In this document: positions 28,030-37,502 of the stretch, piece by piece
How positions within the stretch are numbered: the stretch's first letter is position 1
Layout of the letters: every line of letters starts with the position of its first letter
Position numbers and translations under genes: made by a program
The notes under the pieces: model-generated
What the model was told of the DNA's origin: nothing
The model's input: the letters and a program-made list of their open reading frames with translations, nothing else
The model's database searches: none
DNA from: Xanthomonas sp. NCPPB 1128
GTDB lineage: Bacteria > Pseudomonadota > Gammaproteobacteria > Xanthomonadales > Xanthomonadaceae
NCBI RefSeq assembly: GCF_001043115.1
Contig: NZ_LFME01000034.1
Location: 1 to 50,853 of the forward strand
Direction: 5' to 3'
Length of the DNA stretch: 50,853 bases

Positions 28030-28305
28030 GTGAGTGGTCAAAAACCCGCAATTTTACACGCGAATGACATCCCCCGCCGGTACCCGCCCCGGAAGGGCGG
28101 AAACCGTTGCGTGGCGGGCGCCGCGCGGTATTGGCGGCGTGCAGGTGGGCTGGTGGCGCAGACGGCCGGGGATGCGTGATTGCGCTGGAACGGTGCGCAG
28201 GAAAACGCCCGCTATCCCACGCGCGCACCGCAACGCCGGTGGCGCATCGATGTCGGCGATACGCAGCACGGCCTCCGGCGTGCCGCGCCTGAGGCCGATG
28301 CCGCG

Positions 28306-31044
28306 TCAGTAGGTATAGCTCAGCGTGAGCATGTACACGCGCCCGGTTTCCACATAGGCGCCATCGGCACCGGGGTCGTAGGCCATGTAGCGCGTGGACT
28401 TGCCCTGGGTCTCGTAGAACGTGGCCGAGTTCAGCAGGTTCTTGGCGGCGATGCCGAGGTCGATGCCGTGCGGCAGGTGGTAGGTGGCGGTGAAGTCCAG
28501 CGACTTGACCGGTTGCAGGTAGTAGTTGAGCCGGTCGCTGGTCAGGCCGAGCAATTGCAGGCCGGTGTAGTTGTAGCTCAGGTCGGCGCGCAGGCGGCTG
28601 TCGTCGTAGAACAGGTCCAGGTTGTAGATGCGCTCGGGCGCACGCGGCAGCCAGGTCTTTTCGGGCTGGTCGGCGCGCTTGCTGTCGGCGGAACTGTGCT
28701 GCAGGGTCAGGTTGGCGGCGATGCCGAGATTGCCCCAGAACCCCGGCAGGTCCTGCAGGCGCTTGCTGCCGGCCAGCTCCACGCCGTACAGCCTGGCGGT
28801 ACCGCCGTTCTGCGGCATGGTCACCGGCACGCCGTCTTCGAAGGTGGTGCCGGTCGGGACCAGGCCGCCGAGCGTGTTGTCGTTGCTGGTCGCCGACTGC
28901 GAGGTGTAGATGAAGCCGGTGATGCGCTTGTAGTAGGTCGAGGCGCTGAGCACGCCGCCGTTGCGGTCGTAGAACTCCGCGGACAGGTCGGCGTTGTCGG
29001 CCTTGCTCGGTTGCAGGTCGGGATTGGGTCTGGAGATGCCGATGACCTTCTGGGTGGGATCGACCGTGTACACGGTCTCGCCCGAGATCAGCCCGAACGC
29101 CGGACGGCTGAAGCTGCGCCGCAACGAGGCGCGGTAGACGGTGAGCTCGTCCGGGCGATAGTTGAGGCTGATGCCGGGCAATACCTCGCCGTAGCTGCGG
29201 CCGCTGCCGACGAAGCGGCCGTTGATGCCGTCGCCGTTCGATTGCCACGCGTCGGCGGAATAACGGGTCAGTTCGTAGCGCACGCCAGGCAGCACCGTCA
29301 CCGCGCCGACATGCAGCGTGGCCATCACGTAGCCGGCGTAGATCGCCTCGGTGCTGGAGGTAGTGTTGGCGTTGTAGTCGTTGGCGGTATAGATGCCGGC
29401 GCCATTGGGATCGTTGACGTACTTGTACGGCACCGCCTGCGCTCGCACCCAGTCGCGGTCCAGGATCTTGAACGGGCCGGCATAGTGGCCATCGAAGGCG
29501 GCATAGGTGAGGCGCCCGGGCAGCGCGCTCAGCGGCGGGCCGCCGGCGTTGGGGAAGACGTAGTTGGTGCCGCCGAAGTAGGGACCGTTGTAGACGAAGT
29601 TGCCGTCCTTGTGGAAGAACGGGTGATCGTAGGAACCGCGGTCGGCGTGGTCGAGCGACAGGCCGGTCTTGACCTCGTCGAGCACGTCGCCGTCCACGCG
29701 GTAGCGGATGTCGGCATGCGCGCTGGCGCGGTTGTCGTGGCTGCCGGCATCGTGGCCCTGGGTCTTCCAGAACAGCGCCGAATCCAGGCTGTAGAAGAAG
29801 TTCTTCAGGGCCGGCGAACTGGGTTCGATGCTGGGATAGGTGGGATCGTTCAGGTCGAACGCGAAACTGCCCGGGGTGAAACCGTACAGGCTCGCGGCGA
29901 CGTAGTCCGGTCGGCTGCGCGTGCCGCGGCCGAACGATCCGCCGTAGTCGAAGCGCAGGCGGTCCAGCGTGGTCTGTCCGCCCAGTTGCAGGGTGGCGAG
30001 GGTTTCCTTGATGTCGTGGGTGTTGAAGTAGCCGCCACGCACCGCGGTCGGCTGGTTGTTGACGGTTTCCAGGCGTGCGCTGGATTGGTCCTGTTGGCCG
30101 GTGACGTTGTAGCTGCCGTAGATGGCACGGGCGAAGAGGGACGTGTGCTCGCCCTGCCAGTCGAAGGCGAGGTTGCCGCCGTAGCGTTCGATCTGGCTGG
30201 TGTAGACGCTGTACTTGTAGCGGGCGCTGAGCAGCGGGCCGACGTCGCGCAGATCCACCGCCTTGGCCTGCGCCGGGTCCGCCGGGAAGTACGCGCTGTT
30301 GGGTGCCGGCGCCTGCGCCATGTTGTTGTTCTTGCCGTAGTAGGCCGAGGCATAGACGCCGAACGCGTGGTCGTCGCCGAACTTCCAGGCCAGCTCCTGT
30401 TGCACCGTGCCGCCGGTGTGCTTGCCGCCGAGGTCGGAGGCGAGCGCGTTGAACTGGCCTTGCGTGGTGGTCTTGCCGTAGAAATCGCCGTCGAAGTCGA
30501 ACGCGCTGGGCGTGCGCATGTCGATCGCACCGCCGATCGCGTCGCCCGGCAGGTCCGGAGTCGGCGACTTGGAGACCTGCACCGACTGGATGCCGAACGG
30601 CGCCAGCATGTTCAGCGAGATCGCGCGCGTGGACGAATCGGTCTCGGGCATGCCGAAGCCGTTGAGGCGGTAGTTGTTGTAGCTGGCATCCAGGCCGCGG
30701 ATGCTGACGTAGGCGTTCTCGCCGGTGGTGGCCTGGCCCAGGTGCATGTCGCTGTAGGCCGATAGGCCCGGCAGGTGCGCGACCACGTCGGCGATGCCGG
30801 CCGAGGGAATCGCGTCGATCTGCTGCTTGCTCATCACGCTGTTGACGCCGTTGGACAGGCGCTGTTCGTCCAGCGAACCCGGCACGGTGGCCTGCGCGGC
30901 CTGCACGTTGACCGAATCCAGGGTGGTGGTGCGCGCGCTGGCGTCAGGGACGTCATCGGCGTCGCTGGCGTGGGCGGCGGGCGAGAGCGCAAGCGCGAGG
31001 GCGATGGCACAGCACAAGGGGCGAGGACGATGGAAAGAGAGCAT
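28306..31044 (-). CDS. TonB-dependent outer-membrane receptor
   Basis: 912 residues: signal peptide (about 1-25, ending PAAHA-S), a TonB-box-like TLDSVNVQ near residue 42, plug domain (about 60-190; IADVVAHLPGLSAYS, YVSIRGLDASYNNYRLNG, GAIDMRT), then a 22-strand-type barrel with C-terminal features LGIAAKNLLNSATFYE and a final LSYTY with terminal aromatic. It fits the Xanthomonas/Caulobacter receptor subfamily with a long barrel (TIGR01782-like). Substrate is not readable. The phospholipase gene upstream on the same strand (133-base gap) suggests a shared nutrient theme. Start ATG 31044 is set by the signal peptide; no clear ribosome site. Confidence 0.92.
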   Translation of the reverse strand: MLSFHRPRPLCCAIALALALSPAAHASDADDVPDASARTTTLDSVNVQAAQATVPGSLDEQRLSNGVNSVMSKQQIDAIPSAGIADVVAHLPGLSAYSDMHLGQATTGENAYVSIRGLDASYNNYRLNGFGMPETDSSTRAISLNMLAPFGIQSVQVSKSPTPDLPGDAIGGAIDMRTPSAFDFDGDFYGKTTTQGQFNALASDLGGKHTGGTVQQELAWKFGDDHAFGVYASAYYGKNNNMAQAPAPNSAYFPADPAQAKAVDLRDVGPLLSARYKYSVYTSQIERYGGNLAFDWQGEHTSLFARAIYGSYNVTGQQDQSSARLETVNNQPTAVRGGYFNTHDIKETLATLQLGGQTTLDRLRFDYGGSFGRGTRSRPDYVAASLYGFTPGSFAFDLNDPTYPSIEPSSPALKNFFYSLDSALFWKTQGHDAGSHDNRASAHADIRYRVDGDVLDEVKTGLSLDHADRGSYDHPFFHKDGNFVYNGPYFGGTNYVFPNAGGPPLSALPGRLTYAAFDGHYAGPFKILDRDWVRAQAVPYKYVNDPNGAGIYTANDYNANTTSSTEAIYAGYVMATLHVGAVTVLPGVRYELTRYSADAWQSNGDGINGRFVGSGRSYGEVLPGISLNYRPDELTVYRASLRRSFSRPAFGLISGETVYTVDPTQKVIGISRPNPDLQPSKADNADLSAEFYDRNGGVLSASTYYKRITGFIYTSQSATSNDNTLGGLVPTGTTFEDGVPVTMPQNGGTARLYGVELAGSKRLQDLPGFWGNLGIAANLTLQHSSADSKRADQPEKTWLPRAPERIYNLDLFYDDSRLRADLSYNYTGLQLLGLTSDRLNYYLQPVKSLDFTATYHLPHGIDLGIAAKNLLNSATFYETQGKSTRYMAYDPGADGAYVETGRVYMLTLSYTY

Positions 31045-31177
31045 GGGGGGCGACTCGTTGGGGGAAACAGCGGTTGCGATCCGGGGTCCGGACGCGCCGA
31101 TGCCGGCGCGCGGATCGCCAAGGCCTTCCATTGCGTGCGTCCAGGCTGTGGCCGCGACCCGTCGCGGCCGCGGGCGA

Positions 31178-32323
31178 TCAGTGGCGCAGGTCGACGCCGT
31201 GGCAGTCGACGTGCGGACGTTGCGGATTGCAGCGGGCGACAGCGTCGCCGGGAAAGCGCACCACGTAGCCGGAGGCGGCCGGTTCGTGATCGGGGAAGTC
31301 GGTGCTGAGCAGTTGCGCGCCGCTGGCGAGCATGACGTCGCGCCGTGCGGTGTCGTTGCGCTTGGCTTCCTTGAGGTCGGCATCGGTGCGCGTGCGCACG
31401 AGATAGCCGGCCTTCACCAACTGCGCGATTTCCTCGGCGCTGCCGTCGTTGCGCTCGACGAAGGCGGCATCGTCGGTGCCGGGATCGGCGTTGGTGAAAC
31501 ACACGCGGCCGCGCAAGGACGGATGGCCCGCGACGTAGGCCGGGCCGACCGAACGCTGGTCGAGCAGGAACACCACCTTGCCGCGCGCGGCCGCCAGCGC
31601 CGGCCAGCCATGCGCGAGCACGGCAGCGTTGAGCGTGGCGGCGCTGCCGCGTACCTGGTCGGGGCTGATGTAGTCGTTCGCGGCGAACACCGAGCGCAGT
31701 TCGGCGTCCAGCGCATCCAGCGCCTCGCCGTCGAACGGCTCGGGCTGCACCGTGGGAAAGGCCGCCGGCACGGTCGATTGCTTGGTTTCCAGCAGGATGA
31801 AGATCGGCAGATGCCTGGGATGCCGTTGCGACCACGCCCGTACCTCGCGCAGGCAGGCCAGCAGCGGTTGGCAGGTGCTGCGTTGGTCGAGGTCCTGGAT
31901 GTGCATGACCTTGAAGCCCGGTTGTTGCATCACACCCGGCGCGGCGATCGGCGGCGCCGGCGGCAGCCCGGCCTTGGCGAGTTGGTCGATCATCGCCGGG
32001 TGTGCGTAGCGCCCACCCTTGGCGTCGGCGTAGATGTCCAGTTCGATCTGGCGCACGCCATCGTCCAGTTGCTGCGTCAACGGCGGATGCCGGTAGTCCA
32101 GCACCGCGAACGTCGCCGGGTCCAGGCGTTTCCACAGCGCCGCTTCACTGGGCGCGAAGCCGGCGTGGTAGCTGTTGTGGCTGCCGATGTACTGCAGGTC
32201 GGTGAGTCTGGGCTGTGCGTGCAGCGTCAACGGCAACAGCGCCAATGACACCAGCCGCGCGCGCAATGCGGCTGATGCGTTGCGGGGCTTCGACGACCTC
32301 GGGACAGAGTGCTTGGAAGGCAT
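31178..32323 (-). CDS. Secreted Ca2+-dependent PI-PLC-like phosphodiesterase
   Basis: A 381-residue exported protein resembling Streptomyces-type Ca2+-dependent phosphatidylinositol phospholipase C. The first catalytic histidine lies in IGSHNSYH, the metal acids in GVRQIELDIY, and the second histidine in VMHIQDLDQRSTC. The C-terminal half (VVFLLDQRSVGPAY, VCFTNADPGTDDAAFVERND, LLSTDFPDHEP) follows the PLC barrel pattern. A signal peptide (ARLVSLALLPLTLHAQ) sits after about 20 basic residues. The start is uncertain: ATG 32323 has no Shine-Dalgarno, and the frame is open to 32446. Predicted substrates are phosphoinositides or related phosphodiesters outside the cell. Confidence 0.85.
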   Translation of the reverse strand: MPSKHSVPRSSKPRNASAALRARLVSLALLPLTLHAQPRLTDLQYIGSHNSYHAGFAPSEAALWKRLDPATFAVLDYRHPPLTQQLDDGVRQIELDIYADAKGGRYAHPAMIDQLAKAGLPPAPPIAAPGVMQQPGFKVMHIQDLDQRSTCQPLLACLREVRAWSQRHPRHLPIFILLETKQSTVPAAFPTVQPEPFDGEALDALDAELRSVFAANDYISPDQVRGSAATLNAAVLAHGWPALAAARGKVVFLLDQRSVGPAYVAGHPSLRGRVCFTNADPGTDDAAFVERNDGSAEEIAQLVKAGYLVRTRTDADLKEAKRNDTARRDVMLASGAQLLSTDFPDHEPAASGYVVRFPGDAVARCNPQRPHVDCHGVDLRH

Positions 32324-32661
32324 CGCGGGCACGCTTGGTAACGATATCTCCACAGCATCCCGAACGGAGTTGACGCGTTTCCTGCGTGCGTGTTGCGGAA
32401 TCGTGTCATGGCTGGTGCCGTGCCACGATCGTGCGCAGCGTCCCATGCGCGCGCGATCGTCGTCACCTTGTTGCGCCTGGTTGAAGGGCGCCTCCGAGAA
32501 TTCGCTTTTGCCGCGACTCAGCGCGCGGCGGTCGCTCTTGTAGGAGCGGCTTCAGCCGCGACGGGGCATTCCCGGTAAGTCGCGTCGCGGCGGATGGCCC
32601 AAGGCCACGTCGAGCAGCTCCTACATGTGAGCTGCGTCGATGGGCGGCGCCTGCGCACGCG
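32324..32661. other. Intergenic region with degenerate REP
   Basis: 338 bases between the phospholipase gene start and the CoA-transferase gene end. The only recognisable content is REP element 3. No convincing ORF or RNA gene is seen. Confidence 0.6.
32540..32624. repeat. REP element 3 (degenerate right arm)
   Basis: The left arm GTAGGAGCGGCTTCAGCCGC(GAC) at 32540-32562 is intact. The right side keeps GTCGCGGC and a terminal GCAGCTCCTAC but has roughly 18 inserted or changed bases between them. Confidence 0.7.
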
Positions 32662-34611
32662 TCACTGTGGCGCGCGCGTGCGCTGCAGGGCGAACGCCAG
32701 CAAGGTCGCTTCCAGGCGCTCGCCGAGGCTGCGCGGCGCGTCCAGTCCCATGCGCTGCATGCAGGCGGTATCCGCCGCGGGACGCGCCATTACCGCACTT
32801 GCCACCGTCTTCAGCTTGGCGCCGGTACTGGCGGTGTGTTGCTGCAGCCAGGACAGCGCGCGCAGCAGGCGCTGCTCGACCTCGGTGAAATCGCTGCCCA
32901 GCGGGTAGTCGGGCAGGGTGCCATCGCGGCGGAACGGCGCCAGTGTGTCGCGCACGCGTTCGGCGCGGTTGCGCAGCCAGTGTGCCGGTGCGGTGAAGTC
33001 GGCGGCCAACTTGCCGTTGGCCTTCGCGGCTTCCAGCAACGCGGGCTGTGCCTGCACATCGGCGATCCCGGTCATCGCCGCGATGCAATCCTCGTCGGTC
33101 AGGCCGCGCAGGTCGGCGATGCCGTACTCGTTGACGTAGAGATCGCGCAGGTGCCGCGGAATGGTGGTGTGGCCGTAGTTCCAGCGCACGTTGGACTGCG
33201 TTGCGCCGCCGTCGCTGCGCACGGCGCGGAACATCAGTACGCTGCGCGCGTCGTCCAGCGCATGCGCCATGGCCACGAAGTTGTACTGGCCGCCGACGCC
33301 GGACACCACGCGGCCATCGTCCAGCGCATCGGACACCGCCGCGCCGAGCGCGGTGGCCATCATGCACGAGTTGAAGAAGCGCGCCTCGCGCCGCTGCACC
33401 CGGCGCAGCGCCTCGCCGCTGTAGAGCTGGTTGATCTCGCTGATGCGGCGCATGCCGATCGCCGCACGGGCCTGCGGGTCCATGTCGCGCAGCCAGGCGT
33501 AGAACTCCGGCGAGCCCAGGTAGAATGCGCCTTGCAGGTATTCGCCCTCGCGCTCCAGCCGCTGCAGGTCCTGCGCATCGGCGCTGCCGTCGGCCACACG
33601 CTGCAGCAGCGGTGCGTCGTCGAGCACCTTGCGCCGGATCACCCCGCACTGGACCAGCTGCCGGAAGCCCTCGTTGAGCATCTCGCTGCAGCCGAACAGG
33701 CCGACCTCGAACGGATCCAGGCCGCCGCATTCGCGCACCGCCGGATGCCGCTCCAGCGCCGGATCCAGCGCCGCCAGCACCTGCCGGTAACGCGCGTTGT
33801 CGGTATGCCGCAGCACCAGCGCGTGGCACAGCGCATCGGCCAGGGTGCCGATGCCGATCTGCAGCGTGCCGCCGTCGCGCACCAGGGTGCTGGCGTACAG
33901 GCCGATGGCGTAATCGGCATCGGCGACCGGCTGCCGCGGCAGCCCGAACAGGCGCGGATACGGCCCCGGCGGGGTCACCACCACGTCGAAGAAGCTCGGC
34001 TCCACCGCCGCGCAACCGCCGATCCACGGCAGCTGCGGATCGACTTCGGCCACCAGCAGCGGCCGCGGCAGGCCGCGCCGCTGCACCGCCGCGAGGGTGT
34101 CCTGGGTGATGTCGTTGTTGCACGAGAACGACAGCCGGGTGCTGTCGGGTTCGCGCGCCACCTTCTGCACGATCAGGTTCGGCGCGCGCTGCGCCACCGC
34201 GTCGGCGGCATGGGTGTAGTTGAGGCTGGTGTAGCTGCGCTGCGCCTGGGTCGAGCGCAGCAGCGCGCCGGACTGCATGTAGAACTCTTCGACCTGGATG
34301 TGCGCCGGCAGCGCATCGCGCTGCATCGCCTGCACGTAGCGCAGGCGCGGGAAATCCTCGCCGAAATGGCGTTGCACGAACGGCCGCGCGAAGCGCCCCT
34401 GCAGCCCGCCACCGGGCGCCGGCGGATGCAGCGACAGCGCGGTGTAGATCTGCAGCGGCCGTGTCGGATCGTGTTCGATGCGGTCGTACAGCGCGTTGAG
34501 CAGGCGGTGCGGTTTGCCCAGCCCCAGCGGCGCACCCACGCGCAGCGGGCCGGCGATGCGCTGCAGGATCAGGTCGGCAGCGGCGTAGAGGTCGTCGAGA
34601 TGATCGGTCAT
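32662..34611 (-). CDS. Acetyl-CoA hydrolase/transferase family protein
   Basis: A 649-residue class I CoA-transferase-like enzyme expected to move CoA between carboxylates (for example acetate, propionate, succinate) or hydrolyse acyl-CoA. Visible family features are GAPLGLGKPHRLLNALYDR at the N-terminus, IGIGTLADALCHALV, and the C-terminal GGQYNFVAMAHALDDARSV and WNYGHTTIPRHLRDLYVNEYGIADLRG. GCSEMLNEG may hold the catalytic glutamate, but I am not certain. It is longer than Cat1/AarC-type enzymes (about 500) because of an extended middle and a C-terminal tail. ATG 34611. Apparently a single-gene unit; preceded by a 132-base gap. Confidence 0.87.
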   Translation of the reverse strand: MTDHLDDLYAAADLILQRIAGPLRVGAPLGLGKPHRLLNALYDRIEHDPTRPLQIYTALSLHPPAPGGGLQGRFARPFVQRHFGEDFPRLRYVQAMQRDALPAHIQVEEFYMQSGALLRSTQAQRSYTSLNYTHAADAVAQRAPNLIVQKVAREPDSTRLSFSCNNDITQDTLAAVQRRGLPRPLLVAEVDPQLPWIGGCAAVEPSFFDVVVTPPGPYPRLFGLPRQPVADADYAIGLYASTLVRDGGTLQIGIGTLADALCHALVLRHTDNARYRQVLAALDPALERHPAVRECGGLDPFEVGLFGCSEMLNEGFRQLVQCGVIRRKVLDDAPLLQRVADGSADAQDLQRLEREGEYLQGAFYLGSPEFYAWLRDMDPQARAAIGMRRISEINQLYSGEALRRVQRREARFFNSCMMATALGAAVSDALDDGRVVSGVGGQYNFVAMAHALDDARSVLMFRAVRSDGGATQSNVRWNYGHTTIPRHLRDLYVNEYGIADLRGLTDEDCIAAMTGIADVQAQPALLEAAKANGKLAADFTAPAHWLRNRAERVRDTLAPFRRDGTLPDYPLGSDFTEVEQRLLRALSWLQQHTASTGAKLKTVASAVMARPAADTACMQRMGLDAPRSLGERLEATLLAFALQRTRAPQ

Positions 34612-34743
34612 CGATATAGCTTAGAGGGGCGCGGCCCTTCCATGCACGAACGCTGCCGAGTTGGCACACCCGGCGTGTGTGCATGGCCTGCCGAGCGGCC
34701 GAAGCCATCGGCCGCTCCCGGTCCTGCCGCCAGCGGGCAGGAT

Positions 34744-35301
34744 CTACAGCATTTCCGGCTTGAACAGACGCCGCCGCGAGATCTCCGGGCCGGACAGCAT
34801 GAAGCGGCCGTCGCCCCGGTAGTGCAGGGTGCGCGGCCGCTTGGGCGAGGCCGCGACGTGCGCCTTGACTACCTCCCACACGAACAGGCCGTGTTTGCCG
34901 ATCTGGCTGCCGTCGTGCAGGCGGCATTCGAAGCTGGCGTAGCACTCGGCGATCAGCGGCGCCGTCACATGCGTGGCGGGCTCCGCGGTGAGGCCGAAGT
35001 ACGCGAACTTGTCCAGGTCCGCGCCGCTGCTGTTGCCGATGCCGACCACGGTGTCGACCAGGTCGGCAGTGGGCAGGTTGATCACGCATTGCCGGCTGCG
35101 CCGGATCAGGTCGAAGCTGTGGTTGGTGCTGGAGATGCAGCAGGCCAGCCGCGAGGGCGAGAACTCCAGCACCATGTGCCAGCCCAGGGTCATGACGTCG
35201 CGCTGCTGCTTCCAGGCCGAACTGACCAATACCACCGGGCCCGGCTCGAGGAAGCGGCGCACGTCCTGCGTGGGGAAGTCGAGCTTGCGGTAGCGGCGCA
35301 T
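34744..35301 (-). CDS. Flavin reductase family protein (FMN-binding)
   Basis: A 185-residue flavin reductase-like split-barrel protein. VVLVSSAWKQQRDVMTLGWHMVLEFSPSRLACCISSTNHSFDLIRRSRQCVINLP has the T-x-GW..., S-P-P/R-x-hydrophobic and N-H-S/T-x-xxI pattern of the FMN-binding domain (shown here only as a reference to residues 22-76). It may supply reduced flavin to a monooxygenase or reduce another small substrate. Sixty bases downstream of modC on the same strand. No partner oxygenase is in the window. Confidence 0.82.
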   Translation of the reverse strand: MRRYRKLDFPTQDVRRFLEPGPVVLVSSAWKQQRDVMTLGWHMVLEFSPSRLACCISSTNHSFDLIRRSRQCVINLPTADLVDTVVGIGNSSGADLDKFAYFGLTAEPATHVTAPLIAECYASFECRLHDGSQIGKHGLFVWEVVKAHVAASPKRPRTLHYRGDGRFMLSGPEISRRRLFKPEML

Positions 35302-35361
35302 GCGACGTCTGCCGTGGCGGGAACTTCAGTCTCTCCGGCCCCGGTGAACGCGATGTCGGCG

Positions 35362-36015
35362 TCAGTCCAGCCGATGCACCGCGTCGGCGATGCGCGCCAC
35401 TTCCTCGGCCTGGTGGCTGACGTAGAGCATCGGCAGGCGCACTTCGTCGCGCACGCGCTGCAGGTAGGGAATCAGTTCGCTGCGGCGATCGGCGTCCAGC
35501 GCCGACAGCGGTTCGTCGAACAGCAGCAGCGACGGCTGCGCCAACAACGCGCGGCCGATCGCCACGCGCTGTGCTTCGCCACCGGAGAGCGTGTCGGGGC
35601 GCCGCCCCAGCAGGGCGCCGATGCCGAGCAGGTCGACCACCGCGTCCAGGGCGAAGCGCGCCGGCTGGCCGCGGCCGTGGCGGCCGTAGCCGAGGTTGCG
35701 GCGCACGTCCATGTGTGGGAACAGCCGAGCGTCCTGGAACACGTAGCCGATGCCGCGGCGGTGCGCCGGCAGGTCGATGCCGGCGGCGCTGTCGTACAAC
35801 ACCCGGCCATCGATGGCGATGCGCCCGCTGCGCGGCGGCAGCACGCCGGCGATGGCGTTGAGCAGGCTGGTCTTGCCGGCGCCGGACGGGCCGACCAGGG
35901 CGACCACCCGCGCCTGTTCCTCGATGCGCACGTGGCGGGCGAAGCGCCCGCGCTGCAGGTGCAGGTCGATGCTCAGCATCGGCGCAGGCTCCGGGCGCAC
36001 GCGCCGCTCATGCAT
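35362..36015 (-). CDS. modC: Molybdate ABC transporter ATPase ModC (short form)
   Basis: A 217-residue ATPase energising molybdate import. Walker A GPSGAGKTS (about 42-50), Q-loop FQDARLFPHM, signature LSGGEAQRVAIGRALL, Walker B LLLFDEPLSALD and H-loop YVSHQ are all present. It ends soon after the H-loop, so the C-terminal Mop/TOBE regulatory domain (about 130 residues in E. coli ModC) is absent. Start ATG 36015 overlaps modB by 8 bases and follows GGAGG closely; ATG 35979 (MLSIDLHLQRG) is an alternative that better fits family N-termini. Confidence 0.92.
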   Translation of the reverse strand: MHERRVRPEPAPMLSIDLHLQRGRFARHVRIEEQARVVALVGPSGAGKTSLLNAIAGVLPPRSGRIAIDGRVLYDSAAGIDLPAHRRGIGYVFQDARLFPHMDVRRNLGYGRHGRGQPARFALDAVVDLLGIGALLGRRPDTLSGGEAQRVAIGRALLAQPSLLLFDEPLSALDADRRSELIPYLQRVRDEVRLPMLYVSHQAEEVARIADAVHRLD

Positions 36016-36703
36016 CCGCCTCCGCGCCGCGCTGGCGCCGGACCAGCCACTCGGAGGCCAGCAAGGCGCCCAGCGAGATCGCCAGCGCCACCGCCGCCAG
36101 CCGCCAGATGCCGGCCTCGGCCCCGGGCACCTGCAGCAGGCTGTAGATCGCCGAGGCCAGGGTCTGGGTCTGCCCCGGGATGTTGGAGACGAAGGTGATG
36201 GTGGCGCCGAACTCGCCCAGCGCCTTGGCGAAGCCGAGCACGCCGCCGGCGACCACGCCCGGCCACGCCAGCGGCAGGGTGATGGTGAAGAACACCCGCC
36301 ACGGAGCGGCGCCGAGCGTGGCGGCGGCCGCTTCCAGGCGACGGTCGGTGGATTCCAGCGCCAGGCGGATCGCCCGCACCATCAGCGGAAAGCCCATTAC
36401 CGCGCTGGCCAGCGCCGCGCCGGTCCAGCGGAACGCGAACTGCACGCCGAGGTGCTCGAACAGCCAGCCGCCGATCGGACCCTGCAGCCCGAACAGCTGC
36501 AACAGCGCATAGCCGGTGACGATCGGCGGTATCACCAGTGGCAGGTGCAGCAGCGCGTCCAGCAAGGCCTTGCCGAAGAAGCGGCGCCGCGCCAGCAGCC
36601 AGCCGCAGGCCACCGCGAACGGCAGGCTGGCCAGCGCCGCGACCAGTGCGACCTTGACGCTCAGCGCGATCGCGGTCAGTTCCTGCGCGGTGAACTCGAA
36701 CAA
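36008..36703 (-). CDS. modB: Molybdate ABC transporter permease ModB
   Basis: 231 residues with five to six membrane helices and the EAA cytoplasmic loop (AAATLGAAPWRVFFTITLPLAWPG) that contacts ModC. The start is TTG 36703 (MFEFTAQELTAIALS), preceded by GAGG 7 bases upstream and only 9 bases after the modA stop. No ATG is nearby, so TTG is the best choice. Overlaps modC. Confidence 0.95.
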   Translation of the reverse strand: MFEFTAQELTAIALSVKVALVAALASLPFAVACGWLLARRRFFGKALLDALLHLPLVIPPIVTGYALLQLFGLQGPIGGWLFEHLGVQFAFRWTGAALASAVMGFPLMVRAIRLALESTDRRLEAAAATLGAAPWRVFFTITLPLAWPGVVAGGVLGFAKALGEFGATITFVSNIPGQTQTLASAIYSLLQVPGAEAGIWRLAAVALAISLGALLASEWLVRRQRGAEADA

Positions 36704-36712
36704 TGCCAGGCC

Positions 36713-37486
36713 TCAGCGGGCGAGCGAGAAGCCATGGCGACGGAAGATCGCCTGTGCCGGCGGGGTGCCCAGCCAGCGCACGAAATCGGCGGCGCTCTTC
36801 GCCTGCGCACTCGCCCGCAGCGGTGCCACTGGATACACGATCGGCGCGTGGCTGTCGGCGGGGAAGGTCGCCACCACCCGCACCTTCGGCTCGGCCTGGG
36901 CGTCGGACCCGTAGACGATGCCCAGCGGCGCCTCGCCGCGCGCCACCAGCATCAGCGCGCTGCGCACGCTCTCGCTCTCGGCCAGCCGCGGCTGCACGAT
37001 GTTCCACTGGCCCAGCGCCTGCAGCGCCGCGCGCGCGTACTTGCCGGCCGGCACGCTGGCGGTCTGGCCGACCGCCAGCCGCCCTTGCGCACCGAGCGCG
37101 GCGAGCAGCGCGCCGGGCTTGCGCAGCTCGACCTGCGCCGTGCTGGCGGCCGGCGCCACCAGCACCAGGGTGTTGCCGAGCAGGTCGCGGCGCAGCGCTG
37201 GGTCGATCAGCTTGCGCTGCTGCAGGTAGTCCATCCATTCCTGGTCGGCGGACACGAACACGTCCGCCGGCGCGCCCTGTTCCACCTGCCGCGCCAGCGT
37301 GGAACTGGCGGCGTAGGACACCTGCACCGGGGTGCCGTGCGCTTGCTGGTAGGCGCTGGCGGCCTCGTCCAGCGATTCCTTGAGGCTGGCGGCGGCGAAC
37401 ACGGTCAGCGGCGTCTGCGCGGCGGATGGCAGCGCGATGGCGGCGGCAAGTGCGAACAGGCAGAGGCGGCGCAGGAGACGGGACAT
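36713..37486 (-). CDS. modA: Molybdate-binding periplasmic protein ModA
   Basis: 257 residues with a signal peptide (ending PSAAQ, about residue 24), then the type II binding protein beginning [15 protein letters not shown]. Ligand-contact regions include [13 protein letters not shown] and the C-terminal GIVYGSDAQ. It delivers molybdate (or tungstate) to ModBC. The preceding gene ends 16 bases upstream, so it is probably cotranscribed with the molybdopterin-domain gene. Confidence 0.95.
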   Translation of the reverse strand: MSRLLRRLCLFALAAAIALPSAAQTPLTVFAAASLKESLDEAASAYQQAHGTPVQVSYAASSTLARQVEQGAPADVFVSADQEWMDYLQQRKLIDPALRRDLLGNTLVLVAPAASTAQVELRKPGALLAALGAQGRLAVGQTASVPAGKYARAALQALGQWNIVQPRLAESESVRSALMLVARGEAPLGIVYGSDAQAEPKVRVVATFPADSHAPIVYPVAPLRASAQAKSAADFVRWLGTPPAQAIFRRHGFSLAR

Positions 37487-37502
37487 GGGTGGCTCCAGAA
37501 GA

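Noticed and set aside
28180-30765. An 861-codon open frame opposite the TonB receptor
   Set aside because: Same reason; its translation is Val/Gly/Arg-rich without recognisable motifs, while the minus strand gives a full receptor.
32836-36198. A 1120-codon open frame crossing several minus-strand genes
   Set aside because: It spans gene boundaries of four real genes with clear families, and has no ribosome site or domain.
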